Part shown: in pieces, positions 8,413 through 18,000 of the stretch
Position numbering within the stretch: position 1 is the stretch's first letter
How the letters are laid out: the number at the start of each line of letters is the position of its first letter
NCBI GenBank assembly: GCA_963724455.1
Contig: CAVRUV010000022.1
Span: 8,040 to 72,039 of the forward strand
DNA from: UBA525 sp963724455
GTDB lineage: Archaea > Nanobdellota > Nanobdellia > Woesearchaeales > UBA525
Direction of reading: 5' to 3'
Length of the DNA stretch: 64,000 nt
Notes under the pieces: generated by a model
The model's database searches: none
What the model was told of the DNA's origin: nothing
Seen by the model: the letters and a program-made list of their open reading frames with translations, nothing else
Position numbers and translations under genes: made by a program

Positions 8413-11400
8413 GTGGTAGGTGTGAACTCTAAGAAATATATCTTATCAAGCTTACTAGTTGCAAGTATAATTGTCATTATAATTCTTAAATCATCATATG
8501 TCGAAGGAAGGCAAATTATCGATGGTGAGCCTACTTGTCCGCCTAGTACTTGCTCTACAGAAGGCAGTATGTGCACTGGTGCTAATGCAGGTAAAACTTG
8601 TACGTTTATAGATAACGGTATTTGTTCAAGATTATATTGTGCATGTACACCAAGTTGCACAGGAAAAACTTGTGGAAGCAATGGTTGTGGAGGAACTTGT
8701 GGTAGTTGTGATGATACTTACCAAACTTGCAGTGCTGGAAACTGCATCATTGCTCCAGATTATTGTCCTAGAACAAAAAGCCCAGTAAGTACAGTGCCGC
8801 AATTGTATATGTCTTTTGTTGCTTCTTCTGATATTTCTGCTACAAGAACTGTGAACTTAACAACTTCTTCTACTTTATGTCCTATTGGTACAGGGTCACT
8901 TCAACAATGCAGTACTTGGGATAGTAATAATGTTACTTGTCTTGCTAATGGTTGTTCATACTCTTATGCATATAATTTTTGTGCACCTAAAACTACTTAT
9001 GATGCAACTTGTGCTGGCATATTAGATCCGACGACATGTAATAGTGCAAGCAGTCCTAGTAGTGGCCATTGTCAATGGTTTGATGGGGGAGTAGATCCGA
9101 GTTATTGTGAAGTAAAACAGCCTGATTGTTATAGTCCGGTGGATGCAGGGACTTGTGATGCTATAGCGGGTTGTAAGTGGAATTTGGGAGAATGTAGTGA
9201 GTATGCTCCGTATCCGAATGAAGGAATGTGCATTAGGTATGATAATTCATTTTGTGATGTAAATTATTGTGATTACACCTCGCCAGTTCAATGTAATGCG
9301 GCATATAATCATGGTGCGTGTGAGATGAAAACCTCTCCAGCTTCATGCTTTGGAACACCAACTTTTCAAGTTGCAACCGGCTCTGTTACTATAGGATCTT
9401 CTTCATTAAAAGTATATGAAAGAACTGATTGGGTAGTGCCTTGGTGGTCTTATGAATCTTGTTCTTTCTGGCGTTGTACTACAAAAGAAAGTAATACTCC
9501 TCATTATTTTATTGGTACTTGCACAGTTGGAAATGCTTGCAATTGGGCTGATGGGTGTAGAATTAAACAATGTGATGTTTATTCAAAAGATGAAGTTAGG
9601 GTGACTCCTAGTTTGTCTGGTCCATGGAGCAATCCTGGTGGATGGACTGCGACAAAAGTTCATATTTCCGGACCTGATGAATCTTTAGCAGATATGTGTT
9701 GGGGTGCAGGATTTACTAGTTTATACATTCCTGCAGCGCCATGTTGTGCCGCAAGTACATTTGGATGTAATGTCTGCGGCGGTTGTGGTGCAAATGTATG
9801 TAGTGATACAAGCGCAAATTGTAATGTTGGTGCAGTCTCTGGCGGGGTAAATAATTGTCCTGTTGCAGCAGTTTGTCAAGGTGCATGTACTCCTGAGTCA
9901 GATCCTGGTTTGTGTTCTAGATTGGGAAAAAATTGTGGCAGTTTAACTGCTCCTGATAATTGTAATAATTCTAGGACTGTAAATTGTGGTCCTACTACTG
10001 ATAATAATGCTTGCACGCAAACTGATACTTGTACTAATAACGTTGTTGTTGGTAGTAATCCTGTTATATGTACTGCATCTGATCAGTGTCACAGTATAGG
10101 TGTTTGTGATACTTCTTCTGGTGTATGTTCTAATCCTACTAAGGCTAATGGTGCTGTTTGCAATGATGCTAATGCTTGTACTAGTGGAGATTCTTGCCAA
10201 ACTGGTGTTTGTGTCGGAACGCCTTTGTCGGTAATTGGTGCTGCTTGTAACGATGGCAATGCCTGTACTACTAATGATGTTTATACTAATGCTTGTGGCG
10301 CTTGTGCTGGAAATGCAATAACTTGTACTGCTTTAGATCAGTGTCATGTTGCAGGAGTTTGTAATTCTGGTACTGGAATTTGTACTAATCTAAATAAGGC
10401 TAATGGTGCATCTTGTAGTGATAGTAATGCTTGCACTACTGGTGATGTTTGTTTTAGCGGTTCTTGTAATCCAGGTTCTCCTTTAAATTGTAATGATGCT
10501 AATTCTTGTACTACTGATTCTTGTAATGCTATGATTGGATGTGTTAATGCTAATAATCCGGTTAATGGTGCTTGGGGTGCGCCAGTTACATGGAATCCTT
10601 GGGTTGATGTTGGTTCTTGTGGTACTTATCAGCCTAGTTTGCAGCGTCAGGATAGATCGGGATTGTTGACTTGTAATGGTGCTTCTTGTGGCGGTATTTG
10701 TCCTGGTAGTTCTGCTACTTCTGATATTCAGTATATTGCTTGTTGTGTTCCTGTAAATGGTACTTATGACAATCCTATTACTTGGGGTCCTTGGGTGAAT
10801 ACTGGTGTTTGCGGTGCTTATGTTTCTGGTAAACAGAATCAAACTCGTACTGGTACTAAAACTTGTAGTGGTACTTGTGGCGGTACTTGCCCTGGTAGTC
10901 CTACTGTTACAGAAGTTCAGTCGATTTATCCTTACTCTGGTTCATGTTCAGCTTGTGTGTGCAGCGGTGTTGCAGGTACATTCAATACTTGCACTAATGT
11001 TTGTGATGGTAGAACTTGTTCAGCTCCGCCTAATTATGGTACTGCTTGCAATAGTGCTCCTAATAATTGCGGCACTAAAAATGCTGGTTCTTACTTATGC
11101 GATGGAGTATCATGTTCTGCTGCTGCTCCTGCTGATGTTCCTCTAGTTTGCGCTGCAGCAGTAGATGTTGCATGCAATGCTCCTATCACCAAAGTGTCTG
11201 GTTGTGCTAGCGCCACTTGTTCTGGAAAAGGTACTAAGTGCGCTGTTGGTCTTGTTTGTGATAGCACTCTTGGCTGTATTGCTGCTTGTGGTGATGGTGC
11301 TTGTTCTGCTGGCGAGAATAGCGGTTCTTGTCCTACTGATTGTCCTATTTCTTGTGGCGATGGTTTGTGTAATGGTGTTGAAAATTGCTTGAATTGCGCT

Positions 11401-11955
11401 AGTGATTGCGGTACTTGCTCTTTTGGATGGACTGGTCGTTTGTTGAACGGTAGCAATCCTACTCAGAAAGTGACTACTGAAGGTTATGTTTACATTAATG
11501 GTAAGTCTTATGTTGTAAGCAATGGCGACATTGCTGTAGCTGGTGTTCCTGGCGGTACGTGGAGTGTTTCTGCTGGAGCAACTGGTTTTGGAATGAATAC
11601 TACTAGCATTGTGTTTAGCGGAAGCAGTAATACAGTTGCTGATATTGTTTTACCTGTTGAGTCTTGCAGTAGTTTGTGCGTTCTTGGTAACCGTTGTGAT
11701 TATTCTTGTCCTGGTTGCGGCAGTGTAGACGCTGATGTGCAGGTTGCTTGTCGCGATAAAGAGGCGGGTATTATTCGTTCTGTAGACAATACTCGCGATA
11801 TATTGTGCTGTGTTGGTAATGCGGTATCAAAGAGTACTTATCGTACAGAATTCGAGTTGTACAGTACCTATGGTCGTATTGCAAAAACCGAACGAACAGT
11901 ATCTTATGGTGGCGTAGATTATCGCGCAGAAATATTCACTTGGGATAAAAAATAA
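8413..11955 (+). CDS. Giant secreted cysteine-rich repeat protein
   Basis: This 1180-residue protein has an N-terminal signal sequence or anchor (residues 8-27) and no C-terminal membrane segment. Residues 40-110 are a Cys/Gly motif (GKTCGSNGCGGTCGSC). Residues about 530-710 hold repeats of the form CxDxNACTxxDxCxxGxC, resembling Dictyostelium CTDC repeats. Residues about 720-850 have two Trp-rich, thrombospondin-like units (TWNPWVDVGSC; TWGPWVNTGVCG). Residues about 955-1005 hold CGDGxCxxxEN...CxxDC units, followed by a beta-sandwich-like domain. The many even-numbered cysteines imply disulfides and extracellular life. It starts at a GTG, probably leaderless (TATA near 8383-8390). Confidence 0.85.
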   Translation: MVGVNSKKYILSSLLVASIIVIIILKSSYVEGRQIIDGEPTCPPSTCSTEGSMCTGANAGKTCTFIDNGICSRLYCACTPSCTGKTCGSNGCGGTCGSCDDTYQTCSAGNCIIAPDYCPRTKSPVSTVPQLYMSFVASSDISATRTVNLTTSSTLCPIGTGSLQQCSTWDSNNVTCLANGCSYSYAYNFCAPKTTYDATCAGILDPTTCNSASSPSSGHCQWFDGGVDPSYCEVKQPDCYSPVDAGTCDAIAGCKWNLGECSEYAPYPNEGMCIRYDNSFCDVNYCDYTSPVQCNAAYNHGACEMKTSPASCFGTPTFQVATGSVTIGSSSLKVYERTDWVVPWWSYESCSFWRCTTKESNTPHYFIGTCTVGNACNWADGCRIKQCDVYSKDEVRVTPSLSGPWSNPGGWTATKVHISGPDESLADMCWGAGFTSLYIPAAPCCAASTFGCNVCGGCGANVCSDTSANCNVGAVSGGVNNCPVAAVCQGACTPESDPGLCSRLGKNCGSLTAPDNCNNSRTVNCGPTTDNNACTQTDTCTNNVVVGSNPVICTASDQCHSIGVCDTSSGVCSNPTKANGAVCNDANACTSGDSCQTGVCVGTPLSVIGAACNDGNACTTNDVYTNACGACAGNAITCTALDQCHVAGVCNSGTGICTNLNKANGASCSDSNACTTGDVCFSGSCNPGSPLNCNDANSCTTDSCNAMIGCVNANNPVNGAWGAPVTWNPWVDVGSCGTYQPSLQRQDRSGLLTCNGASCGGICPGSSATSDIQYIACCVPVNGTYDNPITWGPWVNTGVCGAYVSGKQNQTRTGTKTCSGTCGGTCPGSPTVTEVQSIYPYSGSCSACVCSGVAGTFNTCTNVCDGRTCSAPPNYGTACNSAPNNCGTKNAGSYLCDGVSCSAAAPADVPLVCAAAVDVACNAPITKVSGCASATCSGKGTKCAVGLVCDSTLGCIAACGDGACSAGENSGSCPTDCPISCGDGLCNGVENCLNCASDCGTCSFGWTGRLLNGSNPTQKVTTEGYVYINGKSYVVSNGDIAVAGVPGGTWSVSAGATGFGMNTTSIVFSGSSNTVADIVLPVESCSSLCVLGNRCDYSCPGCGSVDADVQVACRDKEAGIIRSVDNTRDILCCVGNAVSKSTYRTEFELYSTYGRIAKTERTVSYGGVDYRAEIFTWDKK

Positions 11956-12304
11956 ACAGTTGTAGCCTTTGTTCTATTATTGTTATATTATTTGTGTTAG
12001 TCTAGTATTGTTTAGTTATTTGTATTAATTTTAGTTATTATTGGTGTAGTTTTCGTATTTTTTAGTTCTGATTATTAGTTCTTATAGAAATCTTTTTTCT
12101 TATTAAGAATTTTTTTATAGAGAGTTTTCTTTTTTGATAAGAATTGATTATTAAAACTTATTAACTCCTAATTACTTCTTATACAAGAAAATCCTGAACT
12201 ACTAAATCCTAAACTAATTTCTAGATGCAGTTTATTGCTTTATTCTATTATTTTGTTCATTGTTTTAGTCTAGTATTTATTAGTTATTCACTAAATTATT
12301 TCGT
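11956..12304 (+). other. AT-rich intergenic region between convergent genes
   Basis: This 349-bp region separates the ends of the Cys-rich protein gene and the thermosome gene. It is dominated by T-tracts on both strands, as expected for two facing terminators. I see no convincing gene, RNA fold or family element in it. Confidence 0.5.
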
Positions 12305-13909
12305 CTATTGCATCTCATGTTGTTGTGAAGGCATTGGTTGCTTTCCGCCAGCAATTACATCGTCAATTCGTAGAATCATGATAGCAACTTCGGATGCTGA
12401 AGCAATTGCTTGCGTCTTTATCTTTAGCGGCTCAAGCACTCCTGCTTCCCAAGCATCAAATGTTTTTCCAGTGAACACATTGATTCCTTCCCACATTAAT
12501 CCTTTATCGTGAGCTGCTTTTAGTTCTGTTAAAGCATCAATTGGGTCAAGTCCTGCATTTTCAGCTAGCGTTCTAGGAATTACTTCTAGCGCATCAGCAA
12601 AAGCACGAACAGCAAGTTGTTCTCTGCCTGATAGCTGGTTTGCATAAGTGTGCAAGTGTTTAGCAAGCTCTACTTCAATAGATCCGGCTCCTGCAACAAT
12701 CTTTCCATTCTGCAATGCTGCAGAGATATCTCCTACTGCGTCTTCGAGTGCTCGCTTGATTTCTGCAACAATATGTTCTGTACTGCCGCGAACTAGTATG
12801 GTCACTGTTTTTGCATGCGGGCATTCTCTTACAAAAGTCATTTTTTCTTCGCCGATTTTTGCTTCATCAACAAGTCCGGCTAGGCCCAAGTCTTTAGCTG
12901 AAAGGTCTTCAATACTGCTAACGATTCTAGCACCAGTTGCTTTGCTGATTTTCTCAATATCGCTTTTCTTTACGCGCCTGCATGCAAAGATATTCGCCTT
13001 TGTCAAGAAATGCGCTGCAAGGTCATCAATTCCTTTTTGGCAGAACACTACTGTTGCGCCGGATTGTATGACTCGCTCAGTCATCTTTCGCAGCATCTGC
13101 TCTTCCATATCAAGGAATGCCTGCATATGTTTTGGGTCACTAATGTTTATTTTAGCATCCATCTCAGTATTCTTAATTTCTATTGGACAATCAAGAAGTG
13201 CGATTTTTGCGTTGGTAATTGCGCTAGGCATTGAAGAGCTTACTTTTTCACGATCAAGCATGATGCCGTGGATTAGTTCGGTCTCTTCAACTCTACCGCC
13301 AGATTTCTTCTCAACAGTGATGTGATCACGGTGCAGTTTTCCTTTATCTGCAACGATTTCAACTGCTGTTACAATGAGTTTTGCAAGATGATCCTTATCT
13401 GCTTCAGCGCCTTTTCCTGTCATTGCAGTTGTTGCAAGTTTATGAAGCATATCTGTATCTTTTAGTTGGATTGGCTTAGCAACACTAGCAAGTACTGCTT
13501 GAGCTTGCTCAGCTGCAAGGCGGTATCCTCTTGCAATAATGGTTGGATGAATATCTCGATCCAGTAATGTTTCTGCATTTTTTAGAAGTTCTCCAGCTAG
13601 AACTACGGCTGTTGTTGTTCCATCGCCAACTTCATATTCTTGGGTTTTTGCGATCTCAACAATCATCTTTGCACTAGGATGCTCGATTTGCATCTCTTTT
13701 AGAATTGTGACACCATCATTTGTTATGGTAATATCTCCCATCGCATCAACAATCATTTTATCCATTCCTTTTGGGCCGAGTGTTGTACGTACTGTTTCAG
13801 CAACAAGCTTAGCTGCTGCGATGTTCATGCGCTGCGCTTCACGACCTACAGTTCGTTTTGTATCTTGTGGAAGAATGAAGATTGGTTGAATATTGTTATT
13901 ATTATTCAT
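12305..13909 (-). CDS. thsA: Thermosome subunit (group II chaperonin)
   Basis: This 534-residue ATP-dependent protein-folding chaperonin forms the double-ring thermosome in the cytosol. Visible signatures are AVRTTLGPKGMDKMI-like RTTLGPKGMDKMIVDAMGD near residue 42, VTILKEM, the ATP-site loop GDGTTTAVVLAGELL near residue 98, and GAGSIEVELA near residue 410. The C-terminal tail lacks the usual GGM repeats and ends in a Gln/Met-rich tail. The promoter TTTAAATA lies at 13946-13953 and GGGGTA precedes the ATG. It is a single gene here; other subunits may lie elsewhere. Confidence 0.97.
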   Translation of the reverse strand: MNNNNNIQPIFILPQDTKRTVGREAQRMNIAAAKLVAETVRTTLGPKGMDKMIVDAMGDITITNDGVTILKEMQIEHPSAKMIVEIAKTQEYEVGDGTTTAVVLAGELLKNAETLLDRDIHPTIIARGYRLAAEQAQAVLASVAKPIQLKDTDMLHKLATTAMTGKGAEADKDHLAKLIVTAVEIVADKGKLHRDHITVEKKSGGRVEETELIHGIMLDREKVSSSMPSAITNAKIALLDCPIEIKNTEMDAKINISDPKHMQAFLDMEEQMLRKMTERVIQSGATVVFCQKGIDDLAAHFLTKANIFACRRVKKSDIEKISKATGARIVSSIEDLSAKDLGLAGLVDEAKIGEEKMTFVRECPHAKTVTILVRGSTEHIVAEIKRALEDAVGDISAALQNGKIVAGAGSIEVELAKHLHTYANQLSGREQLAVRAFADALEVIPRTLAENAGLDPIDALTELKAAHDKGLMWEGINVFTGKTFDAWEAGVLEPLKIKTQAIASASEVAIMILRIDDVIAGGKQPMPSQQHEMQ

Positions 13910-14176
13910 ATGAGCTACCCCTTAACAATCATATTCGAGCTCTTGTTTAAATAGATTTTGTGTGATTGGTGCGTATATGTGTTTAGTCTGTATGTATGTT
14001 TAGTAGGTATATTTATTTAAGAACTTATAAGAAACTTAGATAAGAAACTTAGAAAAAAGAATTTATACTTTAAGAAAAAATCATTAAAAAAGATTATTAA
14101 AAAAATAATCGCAGTTAAACGATTACAGTTCTGACTGCAGTTTTAGCGTTTAGTGCATTGTTTTATTGTGCAATGT

Positions 14177-14650
14177 TTAATTGCTTGAGTCTGGGTAGTA
14201 TCCGTCAGATGTTTTTCTAGCGGGTGTTTTTCCAGTTACGACTCGCTCATAAAATACCTTGCCGTCGTAGCCGTGTTTTTGTTCTCCTGGCTGTGTAAAA
14301 AGAGCATGTATTTCTTCAATATCTATGTCTCTTTGTGTAAGGTCTCTACTTTTCTGAGCGTTTCTTTCTAATTTTACAGCAGTGGTTTCGATGCGTTCTA
14401 TTGTTCTTTCGAGTCCATCAAATAGTAATGATGTTATTAGTCTATATGTCATTCTTGGTCGTTCTACATGTCTAGATACTGATTTTCGTGATATTGGTAG
14501 TCCATTTGCGTATATTACTCCTATTGCTCTAACTTCTTCTAGTGTAGTGTGATGGTCGGAGTATAATCTTGAGATTGCTGGTACTTGTAGTAGTTTAGCA
14601 AAATCATCAGTTAGCTGTTTTGGATTGTATGTTGCTGGTGTTGGGTCCAT
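14177..14650 (-). CDS. Hypothetical protein
   Basis: The 157-residue soluble protein is predicted mostly helical, with no signal or membrane segment. A central basic stretch (PISRKSVSRHVERPRMTYRL, near residue 52) resembles a nucleic-acid-binding helix, and a long helix follows (RTIERIETTAVKLERNAQKS). The C-terminal 50 residues are polar and probably flexible. I recognise no family. It follows the thermosome gene upstream region in the same direction, but about 270 bp separates them, so it is probably transcribed alone. Confidence 0.65.
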   Translation of the reverse strand: MDPTPATYNPKQLTDDFAKLLQVPAISRLYSDHHTTLEEVRAIGVIYANGLPISRKSVSRHVERPRMTYRLITSLLFDGLERTIERIETTAVKLERNAQKSRDLTQRDIDIEEIHALFTQPGEQKHGYDGKVFYERVVTGKTPARKTSDGYYPDSSN

Positions 14651-14972
14651 ATTTGTTCCTCAAAATATTTTTTTTATTAGCTTAGGAGTATTTGTTGCAT
14701 ATTTAATATTAGTACTTTGTTATCACTGTTAAGAAGTCTTATTTCACATAATTATTGTTTGCTAAATCTATTATTTTTCTATCGTTTTCTATTTTTTCAG
14801 GGTATTTGTTTAGTTATTTTTTATGGTTTTTGTTTGTTTTACTTAGTTATCTGTTTTACTTAGTTATCTTTCTTACTTATTATTTTATTACTTATTTATT
14901 GAGGGCGGTTTGTATTCAACCAAAATTTGTTTGTAGGTAGCTTTATATTTGTCTTATTATGGTCATGATATC
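14651..14972 (+). other. Intergenic region with kinase promoter
   Basis: This 322-bp T-rich region lies between divergent genes. A TTTATATT box at about 14942-14949 sits roughly 24 nt before the ATG at 14973. I see nothing else that I can support. Confidence 0.45.
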
Positions 14973-15527
14973 ATGGTCATAATTACATTTGGCGGAACTC
15001 CCGGCAGTGGAAAAGGAACAGTTGGCAAATTGTTGGCACAAAGACTTCAATTGCCATATTTTAGCATAGGAGATATCAAAAGAGAATATGCTAAAGAGCA
15101 CAAGTTAAATTTAGCCGAGCTTAATGAGAAAAATAAGAATGATCCTGATTTTGATAATACAATTGATGCCTATCAAAGTAACTTGCCGAAAAAATATGAT
15201 TCTTTGATTGTTGACGGTAAGATGTCATTTTATTTTTTCCCAACAAGTTTTAAAATTTTTTTAAGAGTTGATGTTGCTGAAGCTGCAAGAAGGCTTATTG
15301 ATGCAAAAAGAGATTCTGAAAAAGTTACTAGTATTGAAGAAGGTATAAAACTTATTAATTCTCGTATGGAGATGGATGATACTCGTTATATGAAATTTTA
15401 TGGAGTTCATTCATATGATGAAAACAATTATGATATCACTATCGATACGACTAATCTAACTCCTGAGCAAGTATTGGATATTATCATAGAATATCTTGGC
15501 GAACAAGGAGTAAAGGTTGCTGAATAG
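14973..15527 (+). CDS. P-loop nucleotide kinase, cytidylate kinase-like
   Basis: The 184-residue protein opens with the Walker A loop GGTPGSGKGTVGKLLA, followed by a strand-helix unit (YFSIGDIKREYA) like the NMP-binding part of cytidylate-kinase-like proteins. A central DSLIVDGKM strand corresponds to the Walker B region, and a lid-like basic segment (RRLIDAKRDSEKV) follows. It probably phosphorylates CMP or another nucleoside monophosphate; adenylate kinase cannot be excluded. The TATA spacing selects this ATG rather than the upstream TTG at 14949. A structured RNA element lies 21 nt after the stop. Confidence 0.75.
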   Translation: MVIITFGGTPGSGKGTVGKLLAQRLQLPYFSIGDIKREYAKEHKLNLAELNEKNKNDPDFDNTIDAYQSNLPKKYDSLIVDGKMSFYFFPTSFKIFLRVDVAEAARRLIDAKRDSEKVTSIEEGIKLINSRMEMDDTRYMKFYGVHSYDENNYDITIDTTNLTPEQVLDIIIEYLGEQGVKVAE

Positions 15528-15548
15528 GATTATTGATTATTTACTTTT

Positions 15549-15641
15549 TGCCGCGAAGGTTTGCTCTTCGTCCCTCTGAGAATTTAGGAAAAGTCGCTTG
15601 CATGAATCAGCGACTTTTCTGGGATTTACTTCAAGGCGGCA
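15549..15641 (+). ncRNA. Structured intergenic RNA element, copy B
   Basis: The outer stem TGCCGC (15549-15554) pairs with GCGGCA (15636-15641). The hairpin CGAAG/CTTCG follows, then TCCCTC (15571-15576) and GAGAATTTAGG. A 10-bp hairpin AAAAGTCGCT/AGCGACTTTT carries the loop TGCATGAATC (15599-15608). The 3' block GGGATTTACTTCAAGG leads into the closing stem. It lies downstream of the nucleotide-kinase gene on the same strand. It is the most regular copy and a good model for the fold. Confidence 0.8.
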
Positions 15642-15690
15642 TGACTCTTTTAGTTTACATATGGGTTTATCTCTTATTTTCGAGGAAAAA

Positions 15691-15698
15691 TATATAAA
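15691..15698 (+). promoter_or_regulatory. TATA box of the FKBP gene
   Basis: TATATAAA lies 70 nt before the ATG, implying a leader of about 45 nt that contains the GGAGGAGG ribosome site. Confidence 0.55.
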
Positions 15699-15768
15699 TG
15701 ACCCTCTGTCTCTTTTTATTGTTCTCCAGCGGTTTTTTGAATGCGGCTAGGAGGAGGACGGTTAAGAT

Positions 15769-16491
15769 ATGATTCAAAGCGGCGATTTCATAAAAATCCA
15801 TTATACTGGAAAGCTCCAGGATGGAGTTGTTTTCGACACTACGGATGCAGCAGTTGCAGCGCGCGTAGGTTTTGAAGGGAAAAATTACAAGCCAGTTATC
15901 ATCTGCGTTGGCCAGCATATGCTAGTCAAAGGCCTTGATGCTGCACTAATCGGCAAGACTGTAGGCAAATTTTCAATCCATTTGACTGCTGAAAACGCAT
16001 TTGGAAACAAAGATCCTCGTCTTGTTCGTATCATTCCAGATGCACAATTGCACAAGCAACAAATCAAGCCAACACCGGGACTACGTCTAAATGTCGACGG
16101 AAAGTATGGTGTTGTACGAAGTGTCAGCTCCGGCAGAACAGTAGTTGATTTCAATCATCCTTTAGCAAGCCAAGATGTCATTTATGATATTGAGGTCCTT
16201 GCAATAGTTGAAGAAATCGGTGTACAGGTCGGATCATTACTCGACGCAGCAAAAATTTCATACAAGGGAATTAAAGTAAATGGCGACAATGTAACTGTTA
16301 TGTTTGCACAAATGTTGCCTAAGCAACTGCTTGATGCACTCACAGACAGATTCATCACACTTACCGAGTGTAAAACTGTAAGTTTTGAATCAGGTGAAAG
16401 GCCAATTGCAAAGCCTGAATCAACGCCTGCAGCAAAACCCTTGGCAAAATCAGAAGGAAGAACGGCTACAAAATCTACAAAAACTGTATAA
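15769..16491 (+). CDS. FKBP-type peptidyl-prolyl isomerase (SlyD-like)
   Basis: The 240-residue protein begins with IKIHYTGKLQDGVVFDTT, the FKBP opening, followed by VIICVGQHMLVKGLDAALIG around residue 45. An insert-in-flap domain (residues about 75-130, with HKQQIKPTPGLRLNVDG) and a return to the FKBP core (VDFNHPLASQDVIYDIEVL) give the SlyD-like two-domain chaperone/isomerase layout of archaea. A further 85-residue extension, ending in an Ala/Lys/Pro-rich tail, is longer than usual. It acts in cytosolic protein folding. It lies just upstream of ftsZ. Confidence 0.93.
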   Translation: MIQSGDFIKIHYTGKLQDGVVFDTTDAAVAARVGFEGKNYKPVIICVGQHMLVKGLDAALIGKTVGKFSIHLTAENAFGNKDPRLVRIIPDAQLHKQQIKPTPGLRLNVDGKYGVVRSVSSGRTVVDFNHPLASQDVIYDIEVLAIVEEIGVQVGSLLDAAKISYKGIKVNGDNVTVMFAQMLPKQLLDALTDRFITLTECKTVSFESGERPIAKPESTPAAKPLAKSEGRTATKSTKTV

Positions 16492-16553
16492 ATACGGCGT
16501 AGGTTTTTAAACTCAGAGTTCAGATAAACCTTGTTACAACAAGGGGTGTATTC

Positions 16554-17660
16554 GTGGATAAACTCATCAAAAGCGCAAAAGACCAAACACGCGAGCCGCG
16601 TAAAGCAAACGCGATGGACGCAGAGCTAGAAGCATTGCTGTCTCAGCAGAAGGCAAAGATTCGAGTTGTTGGCTGTGGCGGCGGCGGAAATAATACTATT
16701 AATCGCATTAGTGAAGTGGGTATTGAAGGAGCTGAAACTGTTGCAATTAACACAGATGCACAAGATTTACTCTACACAACTGCTGATAGAAAAATCCTCA
16801 TTGGAAAAGAATTGACAAAGGGCCTTGGGGCTGGTGCAATTCCAAAAATTGGCGAAGATAGTGCACGTGAAAGTGAGAATGAAATCAAAGAAGCACTAAA
16901 AGGTGCAGATCTTGTCTTTATCACCTGCGGTCTTGGTGGCGGAACAGGAACCGGTAGCGCACCAGTTGTTGCTGAAATTGCAAAAAAGATGGGTGCACTA
17001 ACAGTTGGTGTTGTAACTCTGCCATTTAGTATGGAAGGTTCGCGTAGATATGAAAATGCGCTTTCAGGACTTGAAAGAATGGAAAAAAATGTTGATACTC
17101 TTATCGTCATCCCAAATGATAAATTACTAGAAGTAGCTCCTGACTTGCCACTTCATACTGCATTCAAAGTAGCAGATGAAATTTTGACAAATAGCGTCAA
17201 AGGAATTTCAGAGCTTGTAACAAAAGCAGGTCTTGTAAATTTGGACTTTGCTGATATCAGAACAGTGATGGGCAACGGCGGCGTTGCACTTATTGGCGTC
17301 GGCGAAGCTGATGGCGAGAATCGCGCAGTTGAAGCCGTACAAAAAGCAATCAGCAATCCGTTGCTCGATGTAGATATCAGCGGCGCTGGTGGAGCACTCA
17401 TCAATGTTGCAGGCGGACCAGATATGACTCTAGAAGAAGCGCGTAAGGTCGTCGAATCCATCAGTGTCAAGTTAGACGAAGACGCACGAATTATTTGGGG
17501 TGCTCAGATTAGCGAAGATCTGACTGGAACAATAAGAACAATGCTCATTGTTACTGGTGTGAAATCAAAACAGATTATCGGGCGCGCAAAACAAGATGTT
17601 GGAGAATCCGATGAAACGAGAAAAATTGAAGATGAATTAGGTATAGATTTCATAAATTAG
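16554..17660 (+). CDS. ftsZ: Cell division protein FtsZ
   Basis: This 368-residue tubulin-like GTPase forms the division ring at midcell. An extended N-terminus (about 35 residues) precedes VVGCGGGGNNTINRI. The tubulin signature GGGTGTGSAPVVAEIAK is near residue 128. The T7 loop with the GTP-hydrolysing acidic residue appears as NLDFADIRTVM near residue 225. The C-terminus ends DELGIDFIN, like archaeal FtsZ1 tails. It starts at a GTG behind GGGGTG. The order ftsZ-secE-spt5 is a common archaeal arrangement. Confidence 0.97.
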   Translation: MDKLIKSAKDQTREPRKANAMDAELEALLSQQKAKIRVVGCGGGGNNTINRISEVGIEGAETVAINTDAQDLLYTTADRKILIGKELTKGLGAGAIPKIGEDSARESENEIKEALKGADLVFITCGLGGGTGTGSAPVVAEIAKKMGALTVGVVTLPFSMEGSRRYENALSGLERMEKNVDTLIVIPNDKLLEVAPDLPLHTAFKVADEILTNSVKGISELVTKAGLVNLDFADIRTVMGNGGVALIGVGEADGENRAVEAVQKAISNPLLDVDISGAGGALINVAGGPDMTLEEARKVVESISVKLDEDARIIWGAQISEDLTGTIRTMLIVTGVKSKQIIGRAKQDVGESDETRKIEDELGIDFIN

Positions 17661-17708
17661 CTATTGAAATAATTATTAAAATATTATTAAAATCACTCGA
17701 GGTTTATT

Positions 17709-17915
17709 ATGTACGAACAATCCGAAGAACCAAGAACGTTACGCGCAAAATTCAGAAGCTTTACAATTCAATGCATTCGCGTCTTGAAAATCACTAAAAA
17801 ACCAGATCGTGAAGAGTACAAGATGCTCGTAAAAGTAAGCGGTCTTGGCATTGCAGTAATTGGGATGATAGGATTCCTGTTGCATGTAATCAAGGTATTG
17901 ATATTACCATTTTGA
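17709..17915 (+). CDS. secE: Protein translocase subunit SecE (Sec61 gamma)
   Basis: The 68-residue single-span membrane protein has an amphipathic cytosolic helix (FRSFTIQCIRVLKITKKPDREEYKML) and a C-terminal transmembrane helix (GIAVIGMIGFLLHVIKVLI). The KPDREEY motif is typical of archaeal SecE. It clamps SecY in the translocation channel. It starts behind GAGG, 48 nt after ftsZ, and precedes spt5, the usual partner in archaea. Confidence 0.93.
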   Translation: MYEQSEEPRTLRAKFRSFTIQCIRVLKITKKPDREEYKMLVKVSGLGIAVIGMIGFLLHVIKVLILPF

Positions 17916-18000
17916 GTAATTAAAAATAAAATATACAAATAATTTTCCAAAACAAAAAAATAATAATGCTATAAAACAATAATGCTACAAGAGGATATTT

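Noticed and set aside
9943..11456. Several antisense or shifted frames of 85-121 codons inside the Cys-rich gene
   Set aside because: They arise from the repetitive codon pattern of the large gene and have biased composition such as Thr/Ile/Ser or Leu/Val runs.
14755..14940. 61-codon plus-strand frame rich in Leu, Phe and Tyr
   Set aside because: It is a T-rich intergenic stretch with three long near-repeats and no ribosome site; the hydrophobic character comes from base composition.
15549..15641. Reading the element family as plain transcription terminators
   Set aside because: Two of five copies are antisense to their neighbours, the conserved parts are unpaired blocks rather than T-runs, and closing stems covary.
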